Shown here: positions 6,549 to 12,417 of the stretch, piece by piece
How positions within the stretch are numbered: the first letter of the stretch is position 1
Layout of the letters: each line of letters opens with the position of its first letter
Origin: CAIXRL01 sp964619155
GTDB taxonomy: Bacteria > Eisenbacteria > RBG-16-71-46
Assembly: GCA_964619155.1 (NCBI GenBank)
Contig: CAZUEM010000106.1
Span: 1 to 12,417 of the forward strand
Length of the DNA: 12,417 nt
Direction of reading: 5' to 3'
Translations under genes and position numbers: made by a program
Notes under the pieces: model-generated
Seen by the model: only the letters and a program-made list of their open reading frames with translations
Told to the model about the DNA's origin: nothing
The model's database searches: none

Positions 6549-7701
6549 GTGAACGACCGGGTCCCGTGGGCCGACAAGGTCGGCCCCGAGGCGCTCACCT
6601 TCGACGACGTTCTTCTCGTCCCGCGCTACTCGGCGGTGCACCCGCGCGAGGTCGAGACGCGCTCGCGCTTCACGCGCAACATCCCGATCCAGATCCCGAT
6701 CGTCAGCGCCGCCATGGACACGGTCACCGAGGCCGCGCTCGCCATCGCGCTCGCGCGCGAGGGCGGCATCGGGGTGATCCACAAGAACCTCGCGATCCCC
6801 GACCAGGTGAACCAGGTGGACCGGGTCAAGCGCTCCGAGAGCGGCATGATCGTGGACCCGGTCACGCTCGGGCCGTCGGCGACGATCGGCGAGGCGCACG
6901 CGATCATGTCGCGCTTCCACATCTCGGGCGTGCCCATCACCGAGGACGGGAAGCTGGTCGGCATCCTCACNNNNNNNNNNNNNNNNNNNNNNNNNNNNNN
7001 NNNNNNNNNNNNNNNNNNNNNNNNNNNNNNNNNNNNNNNNNNNNNNNNNNNNNNNNNNNNNNNNNNNNNNCGACGGCGCGAAGGCGCTCGCCGACGCGGG
7101 CGCCGACGCGGTCAAGGTCGGCATGGGCCCGGGCGCGATCTGCACGACGCGCGTCGTGAGCGGCGCCGGCATGGCGCAGATCACCGCGGTGCTCGAGGCG
7201 GCGCGAGCGCTCGAGGGCACGGGCGTCCCGGTCGTCGCCGACGGCGGCATCAAGTACACGGGCGACATCGTCAAGGCGCTCGCCGCCGGCGGGCACTCGG
7301 TGATGATCGGCGGCCTGTTCGCCGGCACCGAGGAGAGCCCCGGCGAGACCGTGCTGCTCGAGGGCCGCCAGTACAAGGTCTACCGCGGCATGGGCTCGCT
7401 GTCGGCCATGGCGGCCGCGAAGGGCAGCCGCGAGCGCTACTTCCAGGAAGCCACCGACGAACTCGCCAAGCTGGTGCCCGAGGGCATCGAGGGCCGCGTG
7501 CCGTTCAAGGGCCCGCTGCAGGCGACCGTCTTCCAGATGGTGGGCGGGCTGCGCGCCGGCATGGGCTACTGCGGCGTCCGCACGATCGACGAACTGCGCG
7601 CGCACGCGCGCTTCGTCCGCATCAGCGGCGCCGGCCTGCGCGAGAGCCACCCGCACGACGTGAAGATCACCAAGGAGGCGCCGAACTACGAGGTCCGCTG
7701 A
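6549..7701 (+). CDS. guaB: Inosine-5'-monophosphate dehydrogenase (interrupted by assembly gap)
   Basis: IMP dehydrogenase oxidises IMP to XMP with NAD+, the committed step of guanine nucleotide synthesis in the cytosol. It starts at GTG 6549 with a perfect AGGAGG seven bases upstream. The first 140 residues hold LTFDDVLLVPRYS, the barrel start PIVSAAMDTVTE, GGIGVIHKNL and the beginning of the first CBS domain (FHISGVPITEDGKLVGILT), where the 100-N gap begins. After the gap come VKVGMGPGAICTTR with the catalytic cysteine, VPVVADGGIKYTGDI, MIGGLFAGTEESPGE, YRGMGSLSAM, the flap Arg-Tyr in SRERYF, and EGIEGRVPFKG. It ends at NYEVR. The two sides are in different frames (start frame and end frame differ by one base across 100 Ns), so the N run is a placeholder. 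About 145 residues (roughly 430-450 bases, by comparison with E. coli GuaB) are missing, covering most of the CBS pair and part of the barrel. The real gene is probably intact. Confidence 0.97.
6971..7070. other. Assembly gap of 100 Ns
   Basis: Exactly 100 undetermined bases inside guaB, a conventional placeholder for a scaffold gap of unknown size. Sequence on both sides belongs to one guaB gene, but the frames do not match and far more than 33 residues are missing. Confidence 0.99.
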
Positions 7702-7767
7702 TCGCTCCGCCGCTCCGGCCGTCGTCCCTTTCCGCCATCGGTCATACCTTCCCGTGAGGAGGCATGC

Positions 7768-8322
7768 ATGCGGTCGTTCGGGAGTCGTCGAGGCAACACC
7801 GCCGTGCGTTTCATGGTCGAGCAGACCGCCCGCCGGCGCCTGTGGGCGAGCCTGGGGCCCGAGCGCGGCGACGCGCCGGCGGAGGACCGCGACCCGCTCG
7901 CGGTGCGCTGGACCCGCGCGTTCTTCGACCGCGTCCGCGCCCGCGCGCTGCCTCGCATGGCGCCGGTCGAGCCGTTCGGCGAAGGCGGCGAGCTGCGCTT
8001 CTTCGGCGGCGAGCGCCTCGCGCTGTGGGCGCTCGCGACCCCGCTCGAGCTGGTGCTGGCCTACGAACACGGCGAGAGCCGCGATTCGCTGCGCGAGCGC
8101 GCGCGGCGCTGGCTCGCCTGCCTGACCACGCGCACCGCGCCCGGCCTGGCGTCGCGGCACTGGGGCCACCCGGTCTACGGCGCGCGGCTCGATCCGCGGA
8201 CGGGCGACCTCGACGTCGTGTGGGCGGTGCCCGGCGACTGGCTCGGGATCGTCACCAGCGAACTGCCGGTGCCGCGCGAGCACGACCTGCCGCGCGAGTG
8301 GACGGAGTTCGCGGGCGCCTGA
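7768..8322 (+). CDS. Hypothetical protein, 184 residues
   Basis: The ATG at 7768 follows AGGAGG (7757-7762) with a five-base spacer, and GC-rich third positions run through the frame. An ATG four bases earlier opens another frame that continues past the terminator; that frame is rejected. I recognise no family. There is no signal peptide or TM segment, so it is likely cytosolic. It begins with a basic stretch (MRSFGSRRGNTAVRF), has an Arg/Leu-rich N-terminal half, a middle LRFFGGERLALWALATPLEL that could form strand-helix, and a Trp-rich C-terminal part (RHWGHPVYGARLDPRTGDLD, then VVWAVPGDWLGIVTSELP). A later start at Met16 (MVEQTARRRLW) is possible. It lies 66 bases after guaB on the same strand and may be cotranscribed with it; a strong terminator follows. 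Confidence 0.75.
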   Translation: MRSFGSRRGNTAVRFMVEQTARRRLWASLGPERGDAPAEDRDPLAVRWTRAFFDRVRARALPRMAPVEPFGEGGELRFFGGERLALWALATPLELVLAYEHGESRDSLRERARRWLACLTTRTAPGLASRHWGHPVYGARLDPRTGDLDVVWAVPGDWLGIVTSELPVPREHDLPREWTEFAGA

Positions 8323-8353
8323 CGCCCGGCCGCCCGCGCGCGGCCCGAACGCG

Positions 8354-8387
8354 CGGAGACCCCGGGGCCTTTCGCCCCGGGGTCCCG
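8354..8387. terminator. Hairpin terminator between convergent genes
   Basis: An 11-bp perfect stem (GACCCCGGGGC at 8358-8368 with 8374-8384) around a five-base loop, extended by three pairs past one bulged A. It lies between the stop at 8322 and the convergent stop at 8435. There is no U-run on either side, so it would act as a bidirectional pause or barrier, possibly with Rho. Confidence 0.65.
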
Positions 8388-8434
8388 CGAATGCCCCGCG
8401 ACTGGACGATCGCCCGGGCAAGTGCGAAGGAATC

Positions 8435-9199
8435 TCAGCCCGACGGCAGCTCGAACTTGAAGCCGGGGTTGAGCTGGCGGATCTCGCCGACGACGCGCTC
8501 GAGGTGCTCCTCGGTCTCGGCGCTCTTCGTCTCGCGCCACGCCGAGTACAACTCGAGCAGTTCGTCCTGCTTCACGCGCAGCAGCTCGCGCTGCGAGTGC
8601 TCGTCCACGCTGCGCTCGAGGTGGTAGACCTCGCCGTTCGAGAGCCGCTTCATGAGGTCCAGGTACTCGCCGCGCATGTGCGACAGGATGCGCAGGTACT
8701 TCTCGAAGCCGGTGGACAGCTTCTCGAGCACCTCCGAGACGCCCGCGTTCTTGCGGTGCATCTGCTGCGAGTACGTGTACGCGAAGTGGTAGTAGGTCTT
8801 GCCGCGGCCGATGTAGGCCTCCTCGCTCGGCTGGATGCGCGCGCGGCCGGCCCCGGCGATGGCGGGGTTGTCGAAGATGCCGATCGAGACGAGCAGGAAG
8901 TCGGCGTTCGTCTTGTAGATCTGGTACTTGAGGCGCGCGTCGGTCGAGTGGGCGAGGCGCCGGAACACGTCGGTGTCGTACTTCGACAGGAAGCGCTTCG
9001 ACTGCTCCACGTACTCGGGGTTGATGAACGAGTGGAGGAGGTGCGCGAGGTAGACGTTGACGTCCTCGTCGTAGCAGTCCTGGTTCGAGACCAGCCCCGT
9101 CTCCATGCGGCTGTACAGGAGACAGTTGATCATGAAGAAGTAGGTCGGCTGCAGGTCTCGGCTGACGTCCTTCAGGTCGACGTAGTGGCGCGGGTTCAT
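8435..9199 (-). CDS. Conserved-looking cytosolic protein of unknown function, 254 residues
   Basis: It starts at the ATG at 9199 (MNPRHYVDLKDVSRDLQPTY), with GAGG about eight bases upstream; a much longer reading on the same strand past 9199 is low-complexity Arg/Ala-rich shadow. No signal peptide or clear TM segment is present. The composition is unusually normal for this GC content: rich in Tyr, Phe, Asp, Asn, Ile, Lys and Met and poor in Ala, which suggests strong selection on sequence. It looks mainly alpha-helical. Recognisable stretches are TYFFMINCLLYSRME, YDEDVNVYLAHLLHSFINPE, RLKYQIYKTNADFLLVSIGI, GRGKTYYHFAYTYSQQMH and a C-terminal charged helix region with ELLRVKQDELLELYSAWRE. No catalytic motif is recognised. 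It stands alone, with a convergent terminator downstream and a 540-base gap upstream. Confidence 0.88.
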   Translation of the reverse strand: MNPRHYVDLKDVSRDLQPTYFFMINCLLYSRMETGLVSNQDCYDEDVNVYLAHLLHSFINPEYVEQSKRFLSKYDTDVFRRLAHSTDARLKYQIYKTNADFLLVSIGIFDNPAIAGAGRARIQPSEEAYIGRGKTYYHFAYTYSQQMHRKNAGVSEVLEKLSTGFEKYLRILSHMRGEYLDLMKRLSNGEVYHLERSVDEHSQRELLRVKQDELLELYSAWRETKSAETEEHLERVVGEIRQLNPGFKFELPSG

Positions 9200-9671
9200 C
9201 TCGGACCTCGGCGTTCGACTGCTCCTGTCGCCCTCTCGCGGGCCGGCGGACCGGCCCCCACACGAGCCATCACGCAGTGGGATTGCAGCCGCCGTGCCAC
9301 GGCGCGGCGGGCCGCGCGCGCCGCGCAAACCGCGCCGCACGCACGCGCCGCGCTGCCGCAGCGCGCTGGTGAAGCGACGTTTCGGCCGCCACTTCGTGCC
9401 ATGCGCCGCAACCGCTGGGTGCGTTGACCCTTCCCGGACGGTCGCGGCGCCGCAGCGGGTGTGGCGCGGGGACCCCTCCGATCGCCCGGCCGCGCGTGGC
9501 GTTTCGCACGGTGCACGCTCCGCCCGCGCGCGCGTCGCTCCGGCCCCGCGCCCCAGCCGCATGGCGGCCAGCGGGTTGTCGCCGCGATCGCCGGCGCGCG
9601 CCGGCCCCGCACGCTGCACGGTCGCCGGCGCGCGCGCGGCTCCCGGTGCGCCGCGAGAAGCCGCGCTCGTG
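9200..9671. other. Non-coding region between divergent genes
   Basis: About 470 bases upstream of both the 254-residue protein gene and the chemoreceptor-like gene. Frames open on both strands are Arg/Ala/Pro-rich and have no SD, so I see no gene. Minor structures are a GGCCGG / CCGGCC hairpin (9241-9256), a GCGCTG / CAGCGC hairpin (9350-9364) and a repeated TCGCCGGCGCGCG (9588-9600 and 9622-9634). No clear sigma-70 promoter for the minus-strand gene was found. Confidence 0.55.
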
Positions 9672-9687
9672 GGGCATGTCACTTGCC
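9672..9687 (+). promoter_or_regulatory. Candidate sigma-54 (RpoN) promoter
   Basis: GGGCATG, four bases, then TTGCC: the invariant GG (9673-9674) and GC (9685-9686) have the required ten-base spacing, and most of the -24/-12 consensus TGGCACG-N4-TTGC is matched. Transcription would start near 9698, about 42 bases before the ATG at 9740. RpoN control is common for motility and chemosensory genes, but one match by eye is not proof. Confidence 0.4.
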
Positions 9688-9739
9688 TGATGACCTTCAT
9701 GGTGCATCCTGCCTCCACACCCTTGGGACCCGAAACCCG

Positions 9740-11227
9740 ATGAGCGCGACACCCCCCATGCACGACCACCGCCGCGAGAGCCCGGCCGAGAACCGCGAGG
9801 CCCACCTGGGCCTGCGGATGCGGCTGTGGCTCGCGTGCCTCTCGGGCGGCACGATCGCGGGCCTGGGATCGCTCTGGGTGCTGGGCACGCGCGTGCGGCC
9901 CGGCGCCACCGACCCGGCGGAGCTGCTCGCGTGGCTCTCGGGCGTCGCGTTCCTCTCGCTCTTCGCGGGGCTCTTCTTCGCGCTGTGGCTCGACCACCAC
10001 GTGGTCGGACACCTGCGCGGCCTGCTGCGCGGCCTCGGCCGCGAGCGCGTCGCCGAGCTGCGCGGCCTGCCCGCCGCGCACGGCTGGGGCGAGCTGTCGC
10101 AGCTGACGAGCGCGGTCACCGAAATCATCGGCGAGCAGCGCCGCGCCTCGCGCGCCGCGCACGAGCTCGAGCTGCTTCGCGCCCAGCTCGCCGCGCTGCG
10201 CGAGGCGGTCGAGCGCTGGGCGCGCGAGGAGCGCTGGAGCGCGCCGGCCGTGCCCGCCGGGCCCGTCGAGGACGTGAGCGAGCCGCTCGCGCGCGGCCTC
10301 GCGCGGCGCGCGGCGGTGGACGAGCAGAACCGCGAGGTCGCGGTGCAGGTCGCGCGCGAACTGGCGGCGGCGCTCGCCGACGCGCACGAGTCCGCGGCGC
10401 AGGCCGAGCGCGGCTTCGTCGAGGCGACCGCGATGCTCACGACCGTGCGCGAGCTGCAGCGGCTCTCGGGCGAGCTGCAGGGCGCGCTCGACCAGCTGGC
10501 TTCGGCGCCCGCGACGGCGGTGGCGGGGCCGGCGGCCCCCGCGGTGACGCGCGAGGTGCTCGAGGACCTGGTGGCCGCCTCGCACGCGAGCGTCGAGTCG
10601 CTCGGCCGCGGCATGCTGCGCGTGCAGGACGTGGCCGAGCAGGTCCAGCAGATGGCGAACCGCGCGACGCTGATCGCGATTCACGCGGTGAGCGCGGTGC
10701 GCCCCCGGGACGGACGCGAGGACGACCTCGCCGACGAGCTCAAGCGGCTCGCGCGCGACGTGCGCGAGATGACCGACCGCACGGCGCAGTTCGCGCACGA
10801 GGTCGAGACGGCCGTGGCCGACGCCGCCGCGAGCATGCGCGAGGCGCGCGAGCGCGCGCTGGCGCGCCTCGAGGCGCCCGAGCCCGCGCCCGCCGCCTCC
10901 GCGCCCGCCGACGGCGGCCGCGCGCTCGACGACGCGCAGCGGCTGCTCGAGCGCGTGCGCGAGATGGTCCAGGACGCCGCCCGCAAGGGCGAGCGGCTGT
11001 CGCAGTCGGGCGAGCGCGCCTCGCGCGCCGCCGAGCGACTCGCGCGCCGCATCGACGACGAGGCCGCCGAGAGCGAGGCGCTGGCCGTGCGGCTCGCGCC
11101 GCCGGACGCGCCGCCCGTCGTCGCGGCCGCCCCGGCGCTGCGCCTGCTGGACGACGAACCCGAAGCCGCCGCCGACGCCGCCGCCGCGGACGAGCCGCCG
11201 GCCGCGCCGGGCGAGGAACGCTCGTGA
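9740..11227 (+). CDS. Chemoreceptor (MCP)-like membrane coiled-coil protein with degenerate tip
   Basis: 495 residues. TM1 is at about 28-48 and TM2 at about 62-84, separated by only about 13 residues, so there is essentially no periplasmic ligand domain. A HAMP-like or linker stretch (HHVVGHLRGLLRG...) follows, then long heptad-rich helices to about residue 430 and an Ala/Pro/Glu-rich tail. Residues around 295-345 align by eye with the MCP signalling hairpin: VAEQVQQMANRATLIAIHAV followed by LADELKRLARDVREMTDRT resembles the IxxIAxQTNxLALNAAxEAA ... VAxEVRxLAxRS pattern. The usual Glu-Ala-Ala-Arg-Ala-Gly-Glu turn is replaced by SAVRPRDGRED, so contacts with CheA and CheW are probably altered. 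The ATG at 9740 is chosen for being just before the TM pair; the SD is weak (GGGA), and MHDH at residue 7 is an alternative. The stop overlaps the next gene's GTG (GTGA), so the two are translationally coupled. Confidence 0.8.
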   Translation: MSATPPMHDHRRESPAENREAHLGLRMRLWLACLSGGTIAGLGSLWVLGTRVRPGATDPAELLAWLSGVAFLSLFAGLFFALWLDHHVVGHLRGLLRGLGRERVAELRGLPAAHGWGELSQLTSAVTEIIGEQRRASRAAHELELLRAQLAALREAVERWAREERWSAPAVPAGPVEDVSEPLARGLARRAAVDEQNREVAVQVARELAAALADAHESAAQAERGFVEATAMLTTVRELQRLSGELQGALDQLASAPATAVAGPAAPAVTREVLEDLVAASHASVESLGRGMLRVQDVAEQVQQMANRATLIAIHAVSAVRPRDGREDDLADELKRLARDVREMTDRTAQFAHEVETAVADAAASMREARERALARLEAPEPAPAASAPADGGRALDDAQRLLERVREMVQDAARKGERLSQSGERASRAAERLARRIDDEAAESEALAVRLAPPDAPPVVAAAPALRLLDDEPEAAADAAAADEPPAAPGEERS

Positions 11228-12417
11228 ACGCCGCGCACCGCGAAGACGGCGCCGCCGGGCGCGAGATCGCGCGCAGCCTCGTCGCGGCGCTGAGGGCCGC
11301 GCTCGAGCCGGGCGCGCCCGTGCGCGCCCGCGCGATCGCGCGCGACATCGCGCAGGTGCTCGGCCTCGACGGGCTCGACGCGCTGCTCGCCGAACTGGGC
11401 CGCCCGCACGCGGTCCCCGCCGACTACGCGCACGTCGCGGCGCGGATCGCGCGCGCCTGCGACGCGGCCGACGCGGAGGGCTCGCCGGCCCCGTTCCGCG
11501 ACGCCGACGGCGAACTGGCCGCGCACGCGCGCGCCCTGGCCGAGACCGAGTGGACGGACGAGGGACCGGCCTCGGCGCCGGTCTACGCCGCGGCCGAGGT
11601 GCTGGCCGGGCTGCCGCTCGATCCCAACCCCGACCTCGCGCGCGCGCGCCTCGCCGCGCCCGTGGCCTCGTCGCTGCGCGCCGCGCTCGAGTGGATCGGC
11701 GCCGACGAGGCGCTGCTCGTCCAGTCGTCGGTGCAGGACTCGGCGCTCACGCTCACCTGCCCGGCGTCGCACGACGGCGGGCTCGGCCCGGCCGGCGCCG
11801 TGCTCGCGGCGGTCGAGGGCAGCCTCGCGCCCGAGGACGGCGGGCGCTGGTCGCTGCGCGTGCCCCTGCACGTCGAGCGGCCGTCGTTCCTGCTGCTGCG
11901 CGTCGGGCACGTGCCCGTGGCGCTGCCCTGGCACGCGGTCGCGCGGCTCCGCATGCTGCCCGCCGCCGACTGGCCGCGGCAGGCCGAACCCGTGCTCGAA
12001 CCGCTCGCCCCGCCGCAGGCCGCCGAGGACGAGCGCCCGGGCGCGCTGGTGGCGCTCGGCCTCACGCGCGCCTGGCTCGTCGCCGACCGCATCGTCTGGC
12101 GCATCGCCATGGCCCCCGAGGACGTGGAGGAGCGCGGGCCGTTCGGCGCCTCGACGCGCGCGGTCCGGCTCGAAGGCGGCGAGCGCTACTGGGTGCTCGA
12201 GGCCGCGTGGCTGCTGCGGAACGCGGCGCCGATCGCGGTCGCGCCGCCCGCGCCGCGCCCGCGCGCGGCCGCGCCCGCAGCCTTCGTGGATCCCGCGCCG
12301 CGCTTGGAGCCGCCCGCCGCGCCGTCGCCGGAGCCTGCCGCGCCGTCGCCGGAGCCTGCCGTGTCGGCGGCTCGCCGGGGCGCATCATGCGGTAGATGGC
12401 GATCCGCGCCGCGGTCT
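11224..12417 (+). CDS. CheA-like protein, probably non-catalytic (C-terminus outside or mis-assembled)
   Basis: The frame is open from GTG 11224 (GAGG seven bases upstream; overlaps the previous stop by four bases) to the window end. Three regions recall CheA. Residues 31-60 (VRARAIARDIAQVLGLDGLD) follow the Hpt helix pattern FRxxHTLKGxAxxLGLxxLxxL, but the phosphorylated His falls on Arg40. Residues 183-215 (HDGGLG ... GGRWSLRVPL) resemble the end of an HATPase domain (DxGxG, then GxGTxFxLxLPL), but no N-box is visible. Residues 222-331 (FLLLRVGHVPVALPWHAVAR ... LTRAWLVADRIVWRI ... ERYWVLEAAWLL) match the CheW-like P5 domain pattern best. A Pro/Ala-rich linker follows. The last 19 codons coincide with an opposite-strand RpoB-like piece and are doubtful. 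It is likely the partner of the chemoreceptor-like protein upstream; loss of kinase activity is inferred. A CheW-fusion of another kind is the alternative. Confidence 0.65.
   Translation, partial: MNAAHREDGAAGREIARSLVAALRAALEPGAPVRARAIARDIAQVLGLDGLDALLAELGRPHAVPADYAHVAARIARACDAADAEGSPAPFRDADGELAAHARALAETEWTDEGPASAPVYAAAEVLAGLPLDPNPDLARARLAAPVASSLRAALEWIGADEALLVQSSVQDSALTLTCPASHDGGLGPAGAVLAAVEGSLAPEDGGRWSLRVPLHVERPSFLLLRVGHVPVALPWHAVARLRMLPAADWPRQAEPVLEPLAPPQAAEDERPGALVALGLTRAWLVADRIVWRIAMAPEDVEERGPFGASTRAVRLEGGERYWVLEAAWLLRNAAPIAVAPPAPRPRAAAPAAFVDPAPRLEPPAAPSPEPAAPSPEPAVSAARRGASCGRWRSAPRS
12319..12360 (+). repeat. Two tandem 21-base units in the Pro/Ala-rich linker
   Basis: Bases 12319-12339 are repeated exactly at 12340-12360 (unit ends GGAGCCTGCC). 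It encodes repeated AAPSPEP in the CheA-like frame. The second copy ends exactly where the RpoB-like piece begins, so it may mark an assembly junction. Confidence 0.85.
12359..12417 (-). other. RpoB-like internal fragment, probable assembly misjoin
   Basis: Read on the minus strand from 12415 the bases translate as TAARIAIYRMMRPGEPPTR. The part IYRMMRPGEPPT is a highly conserved internal segment of the RNA polymerase beta subunit (E. coli RpoB has EIYRMMRPGEPPTREAAE there). After the Arg codon the similarity ends abruptly in the 21-base repeat. The fragment has no start, no stop and no adjoining rpoB sequence. It is more likely a chimeric end of the assembly than a real gene remnant, although a rearranged rpoB fragment cannot be excluded. 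Confidence 0.6.

Noticed and set aside
7764..8627. Plus-strand 287-codon frame starting four bases before the 184-residue gene
   Set aside because: Runs through the terminator hairpin and into the convergent gene; the ATG at 7768 has better SD spacing and codon pattern.
9461..9739. Longer N-terminus of the chemoreceptor-like protein
   Set aside because: Extra 93 residues are Arg-rich, have no SD and cross the candidate promoter; TM1 follows naturally from the start at 9740.
9200..10798. Extension of the 254-residue minus-strand protein far upstream
   Set aside because: The upstream part is antisense to the chemoreceptor-like gene and Arg/Ala-rich; protein-like sequence begins at Met 9199.

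Overview
The window is very GC-rich bacterial DNA with tightly packed genes, Shine-Dalgarno (SD) sites, outer-membrane-type proteins and separate secD and secF genes, so a Gram-negative (diderm) bacterium. High GC, the DUF4159/DUF4175-type gene pair and the secDF-lipoprotein arrangement would fit a Gemmatimonadota/Eisenbacteria/Myxococcota-like lineage, but this is a low-confidence inference. A run of exactly 100 Ns inside guaB shows that it is a scaffolded draft assembly, probably from a metagenome.

Left block, minus strand (1-5192): a promoter at about 5163-5192 drives secD (start chosen at 5086), secF and a lipoprotein gene, in that order, with gaps of 13 and 16 bases. A strong hairpin terminator (1421-1448) follows. 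Downstream on the same strand lie a secreted DUF4159-type gene and the start of a membrane-anchored DUF4175-like gene that runs off the left edge. Between these last two is a 27-bp perfect inverted repeat (540-566 / 661-687), which is unexplained.

Middle block, plus strand (5193-8322): a divergent intergenic region of about 470 bases with small repeats ends in a near-consensus sigma-70 promoter. It precedes an outer-membrane beta-barrel-like protein, a terminator-like hairpin, guaB (IMP dehydrogenase, interrupted by the assembly gap) and a small unrecognised protein. A strong hairpin at 8354-8387 separates this block from the convergent, unrecognised 254-residue protein on the minus strand (8435-9199).

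Right block, plus strand (9200-12417): about 540 non-coding bases, including a candidate sigma-54 promoter, precede a two-gene unit joined by a GTGA overlap. The first gene encodes a membrane-anchored, chemoreceptor-like coiled-coil protein with almost no periplasmic domain and a degenerate signalling tip. The second encodes a CheA-like protein whose Hpt histidine and ATP-binding boxes appear eroded while its C-terminal CheW-like domain is recognisable. Together they look like a divergent or non-catalytic chemosensory pair, the most interesting biology in the window. The last ~57 bases read on the minus strand as a well-conserved internal piece of RpoB, which suggests an assembly misjoin at the right end; the C-terminus of the CheA-like gene should not be trusted past about 12,358.
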